A DNA stretch of 64,000 nucleotides from assembly GCA_900466475.1 (NCBI GenBank), contig UBMI01000010.1:62001-126000 (forward strand), given 5' to 3'. The notes below the pieces were generated by a model, which made no database searches, was not told where the DNA came from, and saw only the letters and a list, made by a program, of their open reading frames with translations. Both the position numbers and the translations under genes were made by a program. The DNA comes from Hyphomicrobiales bacterium. Its GTDB lineage: Bacteria; Pseudomonadota; Alphaproteobacteria; Rhizobiales; Rhizobiaceae. Numbering within the stretch: the first letter of the stretch is position 1; every line of letters begins with the position of its first letter. Shown in pieces: positions 35,202 to 44,041 of this stretch.

Positions 35202-38200
35202 ATGCCGACCCAGATTTCCACGCCTTTTGCCCTGTTCAACGCTCCATTTGCCGGTGACGATGACCGTCTGCTGCATAGTTTTGCTGAAGGCCTGCGCTTT
35301 TCGGCCTCCCAGGACGGGGCAATCGACAAGCGCGCCGGCGGCATGATCGAGGCGATCCGCAGCAATTCCGGATCGATCGGCGGCGTTGAGGACTTCCTCA
35401 GGGAATACGGGCTTTCCACCAAGGAGGGCCTGGCGCTGATGGTGCTTGCCGAAGCGCTGCTGCGCGTACCCGATGCGCTGACGCAGGACAAGCTGATTGA
35501 GGACAAGCTGAAGGAAGGCGGCTGGAGCGAGCATGAGGGCAAGGCCGACAGCTGGTTCGTTTCCGCTTCGGCCTGGGCACTTGGCCTTTCGGCCCGCATC
35601 ATCAGGCCCGGCGAAACGCCTGAGGGTGTGGTGCGGGGTCTTGTCAAACGCATGGGCCTGCCGACCGTCCGCAACGCCACCAAGCAGGCCATGCGTTTCC
35701 TCGGTCATCATTTCGTGCTGGGCGAGACGATCAAGGACGCGCTGAACCGCGCTGCCAAGAGTGAGGAAAAGGGCTATCGCCATTCCTTCGACATGCTGGG
35801 CGAGGGTGCCCGCACCGCCGAAGACGCCAAGCGCTACTGGCAATCCTATGCGATGGCGATCGAGGCGATCGGCGGCTGGATGGCGAAGAACGGCAAGGGC
35901 AAGGAACTGCCCGACCGCATGGGTATTTCCGTCAAGCTTTCGGCGCTGCATCCACGTTACCTAGCCACGCATCGCGACCGGGTGATGAAGGAGCTGGTGC
36001 CGGATCTCCTGAAGCTCGCGCAGATGGCGAAGGCACATCAGCTCAATTTCACCATTGACGCCGAAGAGGCCGACCGGCTCGAGCTTTCGCTGGACGTAAT
36101 CGCCGCCGTCTTTTCCGATCCGTCGCTCGCCGGCTGGGATGGTTTCGGCCTGGCTATCCAAGCCTATCAGAAGCGTGCAGTTGCCGTGATCGACTATATC
36201 GACGAACTCTGCGCAAAGCTCGGGCGCCGCATGATGGTGCGTCTCGTCAAGGGCGCCTACTGGGATACCGAGGTGAAGCGCGCCCAGGAGCGCGGGCTTG
36301 ATGATTATCCGGTCTGGACACGCAAGCAGGCGACGGACCTTTCCTACCTTGCCTGTGCGCAGCACATGCTTGCCAAACGGGCGCGCATCTTTCCGCAATT
36401 TGCCACGCATAATGCGCTGACGGTTTCCACCATTCTCGAGCTTGCGGGCAATGATCGGTCCGGCTTCGAGTTCCAGCGCCTGCACGGCATGGGCGAGAGC
36501 CTCTACAATCATCTGCTTGATACCAACGACCGCATCGCCTGCCGCATCTATGCGCCGGTCGGCGGTTATCGCGACCTGCTCGCCTATCTCGTCCGCCGGC
36601 TTCTGGAAAATGGCGCCAACTCTTCCTTCGTCGCCTTGGCCGGTGACAAGAACGTGCCGATCAAGGCGCTGCTGGAGCGTCCGGTCGACAAGCTCGAATT
36701 CGATGTCGGGGCCAGCGCGCGCAACAGCAAGATTCCGTTGCCATTGCAACTCTATGGCAAGCGCAAGAACAGTGCTGGGCTGGAATTCGGCCATCGCGCG
36801 ACGCTCGAGAGGCTGATGGGCAATATCGGCAAGGGCATTGCTGCCATTTCCGCCACGCCGCTGATCCCCGGCGTCGCGGTCAGCGGTTCCGACGTTTCCG
36901 TGGTTTCGCCCTCCAATCATTCGAAGACCGTCGGTTCGGTGCGCAATGCCACCGCAGCCGATATCGACAAGGCTTTTGCGATTGCGACCAAGGGCTTCAA
37001 GACATGGTCGCGGCGCTCCGTCGAGGAACGCGCATCGGCACTGGAGCGCATGGCCGACCTCATGGAGGAAAACCGCGACAGGCTGCTGGTGCTTCTGGCA
37101 GCTGAGGCCGGCAAGACGCTCGATGACGGTGTGGCCGAAGTACGCGAAGCCGTGGATTTCTGCCGCTACTATGCCGATGAGGCACGCCGGCTGTTTGGCA
37201 CTGTCACGAAGATGCCGGGGCCGACCGGTGAGGACAATCGCTACCTCTGGCGCGGGCGTGGCGTCTTTGCCTGCATCTCGCCCTGGAACTTCCCTCTGGC
37301 GATCTTCCTCGGGCAGGTTTCGGCAGCCCTGGTGTCGGGCAATGCCGTGCTCGCAAAGCCGGCGCCGCAGACCCCTCTCATTGCCTATGAGGCGGTCAAG
37401 CTGTTCCACAAGGCCGGCGTGCCGGAAGATGCGCTGCTTTTTGTGCCCGGCGGTCCCGATGTCGGCGCTGCGATCACGGCACATGCAGCCCTTGCCGGTG
37501 TGGCTTTCACCGGGTCGACGAAGACGGCCTGGGCGATCAACCGTGCGCTCGCCGCCAAGGATGGGCCGATCGTGCCGCTGATTGCCGAAACCGGTGGGCT
37601 CAATGCGATGGTGGTCGATGCGACGGCTCTCGGTGAGCAGGTGGCTGACGACGTGGTCCTCTCGGCCTTCCGTTCTGCCGGTCAGCGCTGCTCGGCACTG
37701 CGCCTGCTCTTCCTGCAGGAGGATGTGGCCGAGCACATGACGAAGATGATCGAAGGCGCGGCGCGCGAACTGCAGCTCGGTGACCCCGCACTCGAAACCA
37801 CCGATGTCGGCCCGATCATCGACGACAAGCAGAAGGCTATGCTGGAGGCCCATATCGCCGACATGCAGAAGACGCAGAAGGTGCGTTTTGCCGGCAAGGC
37901 GCCTGCCGGCGGCAGCTTCTTTGCGCCGCATATCGTCGAGCTCGACAAGGCTGCCGCGCTGACCAAGGAGGTCTTCGGTCCGGTTCTGCACATCGTCAGG
38001 TGGAAGGCGAAGGAACTGCCGAAAGTGTTGCAGGAGATCCAGGCTTCCGGCTACGGCCTGACGCTCGGCATCCACAGCCGTATCGAATCCACGATCCGCA
38101 CCGTCACCGATGCGCTTGATACCGGCAATATCTATGTCAACCGCAACATGATCGGCGCCGTTGTCGGCACCCAGCCGTTTGGTGGCTCTAGCCTTTCCGG

Positions 38201-38318
38201 CACCGGCTTCAAGGCTGGCGGTCCGGCCTATCTGCAGCGTTTTGCGCTGGAACAGGTGATCTCGGTAAACACCGCCGCGGCTGGTGGCAATGCCAGCCTG
38301 ATCGCGATGGGCGAATGA
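35202..38318 (+). CDS. putA: Bifunctional proline dehydrogenase / delta-1-pyrroline-5-carboxylate dehydrogenase
   Basis: A 1038-residue enzyme oxidising proline to glutamate in two steps, with FAD then NAD. The start is ATG 35202 (MPTQISTPFALFNAPFAGDD), after CGGAGAACACTAC. The PRODH barrel lies at about 150-500 (VKLSALHPRY, VRLVKGAYWDTEVKRAQ, FATHNALTV, CRIYAPVGGYRDLLAYLVRRLLENG). The P5CDH domain, about 560-1030, has PWNFPLAIF, GVAFTGSTKTA, AETGGLNAM and the catalytic Cys in SAGQRCSALRLLF. The N-terminal ribbon-helix-helix repressor domain of enterobacterial PutA is absent, so control falls to putR, divergent across 112 bases. Confidence 0.97.
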   Translation: MPTQISTPFALFNAPFAGDDDRLLHSFAEGLRFSASQDGAIDKRAGGMIEAIRSNSGSIGGVEDFLREYGLSTKEGLALMVLAEALLRVPDALTQDKLIEDKLKEGGWSEHEGKADSWFVSASAWALGLSARIIRPGETPEGVVRGLVKRMGLPTVRNATKQAMRFLGHHFVLGETIKDALNRAAKSEEKGYRHSFDMLGEGARTAEDAKRYWQSYAMAIEAIGGWMAKNGKGKELPDRMGISVKLSALHPRYLATHRDRVMKELVPDLLKLAQMAKAHQLNFTIDAEEADRLELSLDVIAAVFSDPSLAGWDGFGLAIQAYQKRAVAVIDYIDELCAKLGRRMMVRLVKGAYWDTEVKRAQERGLDDYPVWTRKQATDLSYLACAQHMLAKRARIFPQFATHNALTVSTILELAGNDRSGFEFQRLHGMGESLYNHLLDTNDRIACRIYAPVGGYRDLLAYLVRRLLENGANSSFVALAGDKNVPIKALLERPVDKLEFDVGASARNSKIPLPLQLYGKRKNSAGLEFGHRATLERLMGNIGKGIAAISATPLIPGVAVSGSDVSVVSPSNHSKTVGSVRNATAADIDKAFAIATKGFKTWSRRSVEERASALERMADLMEENRDRLLVLLAAEAGKTLDDGVAEVREAVDFCRYYADEARRLFGTVTKMPGPTGEDNRYLWRGRGVFACISPWNFPLAIFLGQVSAALVSGNAVLAKPAPQTPLIAYEAVKLFHKAGVPEDALLFVPGGPDVGAAITAHAALAGVAFTGSTKTAWAINRALAAKDGPIVPLIAETGGLNAMVVDATALGEQVADDVVLSAFRSAGQRCSALRLLFLQEDVAEHMTKMIEGAARELQLGDPALETTDVGPIIDDKQKAMLEAHIADMQKTQKVRFAGKAPAGGSFFAPHIVELDKAAALTKEVFGPVLHIVRWKAKELPKVLQEIQASGYGLTLGIHSRIESTIRTVTDALDTGNIYVNRNMIGAVVGTQPFGGSSLSGTGFKAGGPAYLQRFALEQVISVNTAAAGGNASLIAMGE

Positions 38319-38329
38319 AGTAATGAAAT

Positions 38330-38362
38330 GGCAGCAAGTCTGTGGGAACCCCGCTTGCTGCC
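38330..38362 (+). terminator. Probable putA terminator hairpin
   Basis: A 9-bp stem (GGCAGCAAG / CTTGCTGCC) with a 15-base loop begins 12 bases after the putA stop. There is no clear T-run afterwards (GTTCAAAC), so strength is uncertain. Confidence 0.45.
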
Positions 38363-38414
38363 GTTCAAACCAATTGCTAAGCGTATGATCGGATGCAACT
38401 GAGGCAATCTACTC

Positions 38415-40085
38415 GTGCGCTTTGCAATTTTCCTTTCCGTAAAGTATCTGTTTTCTCGAATAATACTTGCTTTAGTTCTTTCCAGCCTTCCAATTGCGCT
38501 TTTGCAGGCCGCAGAGCAGAAGCAGTCGGAACATCCACCGATGAGCTTCGTCATCGTGCATAAATCTGTCTGCAAGCAAGACTGTCCGGAATGGATTTCG
38601 GCAGAGGGGCGCATAACCTCCGACACACCTGCCCAAATGAGAAAAATTCTCAGGAAGATCGGGAATCGGAAATTGCCGATCGTGTTCCGTTCCGAAGGTG
38701 GGGATGTGAATGCCGCCTATGTAATGGGACGAATGATTCGCAAGGCTGGGCTGGAAACGGCGGTCGGTGGTACGCGGCTGGAAGGCTGTCCGCCTGAGGA
38801 TTTGCGTTGCGCGGCTGCCATCGGCCGGAATGGCGCTGCAGCTGGATCCACCTATTCGTATGGCGCATATTGCGTTTCTGCGTGCCCGCTGGCTTTGGCG
38901 GGCGGCACGACGCGAGTTTCGTCTCAGTGGGCCTATATCGGCGTTCATCAGATCACGACCGTCTACAACAAGATGCGCGTCTCCTATCGCATCGAATACA
39001 AGATGGTGAATGGGAAGAAGCAGGAAGTTTCCCGTAAGGAGATTGGCCGCAAAGTTACCGGGCAGAGCAGTTCCACCAAGCTCGGCAAAAAAGCAAGCGC
39101 GACTCTGAAGGCGTATCTGAAAGAGATGGGGGTCAGCGATGACATCGTTGACCTGATGATGAGCGCCACACCCGACAGCATGGCGATGGTCGTGCCGACT
39201 GAAGCACTTCGGACAGGTCTGATCACGGATATGCTGGCTTACAATGAATGGCCCGGCATGCCGCTCTGCGCGCAGGACGCAGCGGCCGATGCCGCATGCT
39301 ATCGCCATCCGGCGCCCAAAGCTGCTGTCCCTGAGCCGCCTGTGAAGAGCGCGACCGTATCCCCAAACTATCCTGCGCCTAAGACCCATCCGATGGACTT
39401 CCTCGTGATGTACAAAGGCAATTGCCAGGAAGAATGCACGCAGTGGATCTCGGCGGATGGCGACATCATGCCGGATACACCGGCTCAGCTGGAAGCGATC
39501 TTGAAGACACTCGGCGACAGAAAGTTGCCGGTCGTCTTTCAGTCCTTTGGTGGAGACAAGGATGCAGCTTTCGCAATGGGACGTATGATCCGCGCTGCGG
39601 GCCTCGATACGTCAATTGGCAGAACGCGCCTGCCGAGTTGTCCGATGCAGGATCCGCGTTGTACCGCGAGCATGGCCAAAAGCGGGCCGACCGAGGGGGA
39701 AGTCTTTGCCGGTGGGGCGTACTGTTTTTCGAGCTGCACCATTGCCTTTATGGGCGGAACGTCGCGGCTCGTGGGACGGACTTCCGCTCTCGGCCTCAGC
39801 CAACCGGCGAGCAAGGTTACGGAGACTGAGCGCGGAAAATTCATTGCCTATTTCAGTGAGATGGGCGTCAGTCCCGAGACATTCGACACGATGATGATAA
39901 CGCCGTCTTTCGGGAGAGGAGATATATATCCGCCTCAGGCGCTCAGGCTTAAGATCATCGATGGTGTGATCCCCTACGATGAGGAGCCCGGCCTTCATGT
40001 CTGCGGACCGAACGCTAAGGAAAGCGTTCTGTGCCCCAGAAAATCCGAGGCGGCAATCGTTCCGGCGTCTGCTTCAGTTAACTGA
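38415..40085 (+). CDS. Secreted two-repeat ClpP/crotonase-fold protein (COG3904-like)
   Basis: A 556-residue protein, GTG start at 38415, with signal peptide 1-32 (FSRIILALVLSSLPIALLQA). Two homologous repeats follow, about 40-295 and 325-540, joined by a Pro-rich linker. Each reads: C-x3-C with EWISAEG or QWISADG, TPAQ, RKLPIVFRSEGGDVNAA, then GAYCVSACPLALAGG (Ser155) or GAYCFSSCTIAFMGG (Ser439). The pattern recalls ClpP-fold serine peptidases, with Ser155 and His178 (IGVHQ) as candidate dyad in repeat 1. In repeat 2 the His position is Ser462 (LGLSQ). Paired cysteines suggest periplasmic disulfides. Fold assignment is inferred; no function known. Confidence 0.7.
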   Translation: MRFAIFLSVKYLFSRIILALVLSSLPIALLQAAEQKQSEHPPMSFVIVHKSVCKQDCPEWISAEGRITSDTPAQMRKILRKIGNRKLPIVFRSEGGDVNAAYVMGRMIRKAGLETAVGGTRLEGCPPEDLRCAAAIGRNGAAAGSTYSYGAYCVSACPLALAGGTTRVSSQWAYIGVHQITTVYNKMRVSYRIEYKMVNGKKQEVSRKEIGRKVTGQSSSTKLGKKASATLKAYLKEMGVSDDIVDLMMSATPDSMAMVVPTEALRTGLITDMLAYNEWPGMPLCAQDAAADAACYRHPAPKAAVPEPPVKSATVSPNYPAPKTHPMDFLVMYKGNCQEECTQWISADGDIMPDTPAQLEAILKTLGDRKLPVVFQSFGGDKDAAFAMGRMIRAAGLDTSIGRTRLPSCPMQDPRCTASMAKSGPTEGEVFAGGAYCFSSCTIAFMGGTSRLVGRTSALGLSQPASKVTETERGKFIAYFSEMGVSPETFDTMMITPSFGRGDIYPPQALRLKIIDGVIPYDEEPGLHVCGPNAKESVLCPRKSEAAIVPASASVN

Positions 40086-40164
40086 TGCCGAGTTTCGAAA
40101 AGAGGCGCCGCCGCGACACGGCGCTTCTGCTTCACACCGCCGTCTTTTACGGCCTGACGCCGCT

Positions 40165-40692
40165 TTAGCCCTTGTCCTTCAGGTCGTTCTTCGAGGTCAC
40201 GCTCATCAACTTTTCTAGGAAGCCGAGCATGACCGCAGACACAACGAAGGCCAGATGCATGAGGGTCAGCCACATGATCTTGCCGTCGGTATATTGATCG
40301 ACGTTGAGGAAGACCTGCAGCAGGTGGATGGAGGAGATGGCGACGATGGAGGAGGCGACCTTGATCTTCAGGCTGCCGGAATCGAGTTTGCCGAGGAAGG
40401 AGACTTCGCCTTCCTTTTCAGCCTCGTCGAAGCGGCTGACGAAATTCTCGTAGCCGGAGATCATGACCATGACGATGAGGCTTGCGACGAGTGCCGCATC
40501 GATGAGACCGAGCATGGCGAGGATCATTTCGGCCTCGCCGAGCTCGAACACGCTTCCTGCGACCTTCAGGAATTTGAAAGCGAAGGCCACGGCATAGACG
40601 GCCAAGGCAAGGACAAGGCCGATATAGAAGACCACAAGCAGCCAACGGCTGGAAAGGATCATGCGCTCGACCAAAAGTTCGAGTGATTTCAC
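40165..40692 (-). CDS. YqhA family inner-membrane protein (UPF0114)
   Basis: A 175-residue membrane protein with four hydrophobic segments: LLVVFYIGLVLALAVYAVAFAF, MLGLIDAALVASLIVMVMISG, VASSIVAISSIHLLQVFLNV and LMHLAFVVSAVMLGFLEKLM. The opening MKSLELLVERMILSSRWLLV and GYENFVSRFD are family signatures. The biochemical role is unknown; homologues are found across proteobacteria. Single gene, convergent with the ClpP-fold protein gene and divergent from fhs. Confidence 0.88.
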   Translation of the reverse strand: MKSLELLVERMILSSRWLLVVFYIGLVLALAVYAVAFAFKFLKVAGSVFELGEAEMILAMLGLIDAALVASLIVMVMISGYENFVSRFDEAEKEGEVSFLGKLDSGSLKIKVASSIVAISSIHLLQVFLNVDQYTDGKIMWLTLMHLAFVVSAVMLGFLEKLMSVTSKNDLKDKG

Positions 40693-40866
40693 GGTCTACC
40701 CCCGTAAGTCTTAGAATCGCTGACCCCTAATAAACAATGGAATAGCCGCAGGGCAAGGCGCGGCGCTATTCACAGTTTGGGCATATTTCGCTATCCGATT
40801 GAAATAAGCGCCGAGTCCGTCGCGCATAGAGAAATCGGGCGCGCAGAGAAAACGGGAACACGATCC

Positions 40867-42546
40867 ATGGCTGCCATCAAATCCGATATCGAAATTGCGC
40901 GTGAGGCAACAAAGAAGCCGATTTTCGAGATCGGCGCCAAGCTCGGCATCCCGCCGGAGCAGCTCGTTCCCTACGGTCACGACAAGGCGAAGATCAGCGC
41001 CGAGTTCATCGCCGCCCAGGAGGACAAGAAGGACGGTAAGCTGATCCTTGTCACTGCCATCAATCCGACGCCGGCAGGCGAGGGCAAGACGACGACCACC
41101 GTCGGTCTCGGCGACGGGCTCAACCGCATCGGCAAGAAAGCGATCGTCTGCGTGCGCGAGGCCTCGCTCGGTCCCTGCTTCGGTGTGAAGGGTGGAGCGG
41201 CAGGCGGCGGATATGCCCAGGTCGTGCCGATGGAAGACATCAACCTGCATTTCACCGGCGATTTCCACGCGATCACCTCGGCGCATAATCTGCTGGCGGC
41301 GATGATCGACAATCACATCTATTGGGGCAACGAAGAGAATATCGATCTGCGCCGCATCACGTGGCGACGGGTGATGGACATGAACGACCGGGCGCTGCGC
41401 AGCATGGTCTCATCACTCGGCGGCGTATCCAACGGGTTCCCGCGGCAGAACGGCTTCGATATCACCGTCGCGTCCGAAGTCATGGCGATCCTGTGCCTTG
41501 CGACCGATCTCAAGGATCTGGAGCGAAGGCTCGGAGAGATCATCATCGGTTACCGCTTCGACAAGACGCCGGTCTATGCCCGCGATCTCAAGGCCGATGG
41601 CGCGATGGCCGTCCTGCTGAAGGATGCCATGCAGCCGAACCTCGTGCAGACGCTCGAAAATAATCCGGCCTTCGTGCATGGCGGTCCATTCGCCAATATC
41701 GCCCATGGCTGCAACTCGGTGGTCGCGACGAAGACTGCGTTGAAGCTCGGCGACTATGTCGTGACGGAAGCGGGCTTCGGAGCGGATCTCGGCGCGGAGA
41801 AATTCTTCAACATCAAATGCCGCAAGGCCGGCTTGAGACCGAGTGCCGCGGTGATCGTCGCGACAGTCCGGGCGCTGAAAATGAATGGCGGCGTCAAGAA
41901 GGACGATCTCGGCGCGGAGAATGTTCAGGCGCTGGTTCGCGGCTGCTCCAATCTTGGCCGCCATATCGCCAATGTGCGCAGGTTCGGCGTTCCTGTCGTC
42001 GTTGCGATTAATCATTTCGTTTCGGATACCGATGCTGAAATCGCCGCCGTGCAGGAATATGTCGCGCGTCATGGCGCCGAAGCCATCCTTTGCCGTCACT
42101 GGGCGGAAGGTTCTGCCGGCATCGAGGACCTTGCCTACAAGGTCGTGGAGCTAGCCGAATCCGGACAGGCAAGGTTCGAGCCGCTTTATGGCGACGACCT
42201 GCCGCTCATCGAAAAGATCGAGATCGTCGCTTCGAAGATCTATCATGCCGGCGAGGTGACGGCCGACAAGGCGGTCCGCGACCAGCTGGCGGCCTGGGAA
42301 GCACAAGGCTATGGCAAGCTGCCGGTCTGCATGGCGAAGACGCAATATTCCTTCTCGACAGATCCGAACCTGCGCGGTGCGCCGGAGGGGCATGTGGTGT
42401 CGGTGCGCGAAGTAAGGCTGTCGGCGGGCGCCGGCTTTGTCGTCGTCATTACCGGCGAGATCATGACCATGCCCGGCCTGCCGAAATCGCCGTCGGCGGA
42501 ACGGATTTTCCTCAACGATCAGGGTTATATCGAAGGGTTGTTCTGA
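40867..42546 (+). CDS. fhs: Formate-tetrahydrofolate ligase
   Basis: A 559-residue cytoplasmic enzyme making 10-formyl-tetrahydrofolate from formate, tetrahydrofolate and ATP; it supplies one-carbon units or handles formate from methylated compounds such as choline-derived betaine. The start is ATG 40867 ([19 protein letters not shown]). The ATP loop is [19 protein letters not shown], followed by [23 protein letters not shown] and HFTGDFHAI, all family hallmarks. C-terminal [18 protein letters not shown] completes it. Its last 22 bases overlap the convergent small membrane protein gene. Confidence 0.97.
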   Translation: MAAIKSDIEIAREATKKPIFEIGAKLGIPPEQLVPYGHDKAKISAEFIAAQEDKKDGKLILVTAINPTPAGEGKTTTTVGLGDGLNRIGKKAIVCVREASLGPCFGVKGGAAGGGYAQVVPMEDINLHFTGDFHAITSAHNLLAAMIDNHIYWGNEENIDLRRITWRRVMDMNDRALRSMVSSLGGVSNGFPRQNGFDITVASEVMAILCLATDLKDLERRLGEIIIGYRFDKTPVYARDLKADGAMAVLLKDAMQPNLVQTLENNPAFVHGGPFANIAHGCNSVVATKTALKLGDYVVTEAGFGADLGAEKFFNIKCRKAGLRPSAAVIVATVRALKMNGGVKKDDLGAENVQALVRGCSNLGRHIANVRRFGVPVVVAINHFVSDTDAEIAAVQEYVARHGAEAILCRHWAEGSAGIEDLAYKVVELAESGQARFEPLYGDDLPLIEKIEIVASKIYHAGEVTADKAVRDQLAAWEAQGYGKLPVCMAKTQYSFSTDPNLRGAPEGHVVSVREVRLSAGAGFVVVITGEIMTMPGLPKSPSAERIFLNDQGYIEGLF

Positions 42547-42752
42547 TCCCCAGTGGCGTTCGCGCTGCTCGTGACGAGATGGCGTCGACGCTTCTCGTAG
42601 TCGGGGTCGATGAATAGCCAAACGAACAGCCGCTGAAAGCTTCCGCCAGCCAATATCGCTATCGGCAGGAGCCAAAAGACATGGCCTGAAAACAGCAAGC
42701 CTATGGCAGTAACAAGCAGTCCGAAGATAATGCAGGCTGCGATAGCCTTCAT
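42525..42752 (-). CDS. Small two-helix membrane protein
   Basis: A 75-residue protein with two hydrophobic segments ([21 protein letters not shown] and [23 protein letters not shown] ends) and a charged C-terminal tail ([15 protein letters not shown]). GAGGATCGCAAGTGC before the ATG gives a weak ribosome site. No family recognised. It overlaps the end of fhs by 22 bases on the opposite strand. The clean membrane-protein pattern supports it being real, but it may be strain-specific. Confidence 0.5.
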   Translation of the reverse strand: MKAIAACIIFGLLVTAIGLLFSGHVFWLLPIAILAGGSFQRLFVWLFIDPDYEKRRRHLVTSSANATGDQNNPSI

Positions 42753-42843
42753 GCACTTGCGATCCTCGACATCGTCGTCCCGAGACTTTGATCTGGGTAT
42801 TTGAGGATCTGATTCAAGCTGTCATCTCAAGTGTCTGAAATTT

Positions 42844-43776
42844 TTAGTGGCAGTAGCGATAACCGCCCTTTCTCTCGATCACGTCAAGATGGAAATGGGT
42901 CTCATGGGCGGCATCGCTTTCGGGGTCGAGCACGGTCGTGAAATAGAGGCAGCCTGCGGCGCTGACGGTGCGCTGGAATGCGCCTGTCAGTGTCGAATCC
43001 TCGCGTCGTGAGCGGACCTCGACAGGCTCGCCCTTGTTGAAGCTGAAGCTTCCAATGTCGATGGCATTGCCGCGGGCATGTTCGGAAATCTTGCCGGTCT
43101 CGGCGCTGTTGCGCAGGCGGCAGATATAGGCCGAGGCCTGATTGATGGTGGTAATGCCACCGTTGGCCGGCAGTGCGACCGAAGCTGCTGGAATGACACT
43201 ACCCTTCATCCACTGTGCAAGCGCCAGTGCCGTCGGGCAGCGAAGTGTGGCTTCGGGTTTCAACGTAATACCGGGCAATGCCTGCGAGACAATGATGGGC
43301 TTGTCGATGCCGCAGCCGTTGCCGTCGTCGATGCGGGGTGTTTCGCGAAAGACGACGCCAAGGCTCTGCAATTCCTTCACGCATTCGGCATGGTCCGCGT
43401 CGCTCTCCGGCTCGATGGTCAGGTGCTGTTCTTCGAGCGTCTGCTCGGCCGGGCTCGGTGGTTTCTGGTCTTCCAGCGGGGGCGGCGGCGGGCCAAATTT
43501 TTCAGCCGATGGCGTGGCAGAGGTTTCGCTCGGCTTCGGCTTCGGCTTGGGCTCGGGCGTCGGAATGTCGGAAGCCTGCGGCGGCGTATCGGGTTTTAGC
43601 TCCGGTTTGGCTTCAGGAACTGCCTCCGTTTCCGGCTTTTTTTCAGGCTGGACCGAAGGGCTTTCGGTTGCCGTCTCCGGCTTGGGTTCCGGCAAGGGGC
43701 CGGTTCGCGGCAATCTTGCACCAGGGAGCAGGGCGAGTGCGGCGAGGAGGACCGCCATCTTCCGAAATTCTCTCAC
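42844..43776 (-). CDS. Extensin-like family protein, exported
   Basis: A 310-residue protein. I choose GTG 43776 (VREFRKMAVLLAALALLPGA), which gives a normal signal peptide; TTG 43845 upstream and ATG 43758 downstream are alternatives. Residues about 25-125 are a Pro/Glu/Lys-rich, disordered linker (PEPKPKPKPSET, GPPPPPLEDQKPPSP). The C-terminal extensin-like domain (about 135-310) has paired cysteines (AECVKELQSLGV, GNGCGIDKPI, YICRLRN, AGCLYF) and a likely metal/peptidase-like site SEHARGNAIDIGSF and ETHFHLDV. The linker would span the periplasm or peptidoglycan. The domain resembles D-Ala-D-Ala carboxypeptidase VanY-type folds; activity is unproven. Confidence 0.82.
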   Translation of the reverse strand: MREFRKMAVLLAALALLPGARLPRTGPLPEPKPETATESPSVQPEKKPETEAVPEAKPELKPDTPPQASDIPTPEPKPKPKPSETSATPSAEKFGPPPPPLEDQKPPSPAEQTLEEQHLTIEPESDADHAECVKELQSLGVVFRETPRIDDGNGCGIDKPIIVSQALPGITLKPEATLRCPTALALAQWMKGSVIPAASVALPANGGITTINQASAYICRLRNSAETGKISEHARGNAIDIGSFSFNKGEPVEVRSRREDSTLTGAFQRTVSAAGCLYFTTVLDPESDAAHETHFHLDVIERKGGYRYCH

Positions 43777-43905
43777 ACGTCGTTTCCCGTCGTTGATCGA
43801 GCGGAGAGTTAACGCGAAAGGACCGGTTTCGTTGCAATTGCGCAACGTTTTGTCGGCATCGGTAAAACTTGATTGTATTCTTCAACATAAATTGGCTGAA
43901 TATAT

Positions 43906-43920
43906 TGACAATAAAACTCA
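43906..43920 (+). promoter_or_regulatory. Candidate RirA iron-responsive (IRO) box
   Basis: TGA, nine bases, TCA fits the rhizobial IRO-box pattern TGA-N9-TCA, in an A+T-rich stretch 122 bases before the haem-receptor start. A second near match (TGA-N9-CAA) starts 11 bases earlier. RirA represses iron-uptake genes when iron is plentiful. The motif is short; placement makes it credible. Confidence 0.5.
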
Positions 43921-44041
43921 TGTTTTTTATGCGGCAAAAAGAAGGCGGAAATCTCCGCCGTCGTCCGCAAGCCTAGCCAGCCCCTCGAGCGCCCGAAACG
44001 CCACGACAGCCAGCCCGGTAATTTCCATTTGAGGGTAGGTT

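Noticed and set aside
35961..38075. 704-codon minus-strand frame opposite putA
   Set aside because: Antisense to a conserved two-domain enzyme; no start signal and no recognisable motif.
43947..43962. Terminator in the leader of the haem-receptor gene
   Set aside because: Only a 6-bp stem without T-run; it may affect the leader but is not convincing as a terminator.
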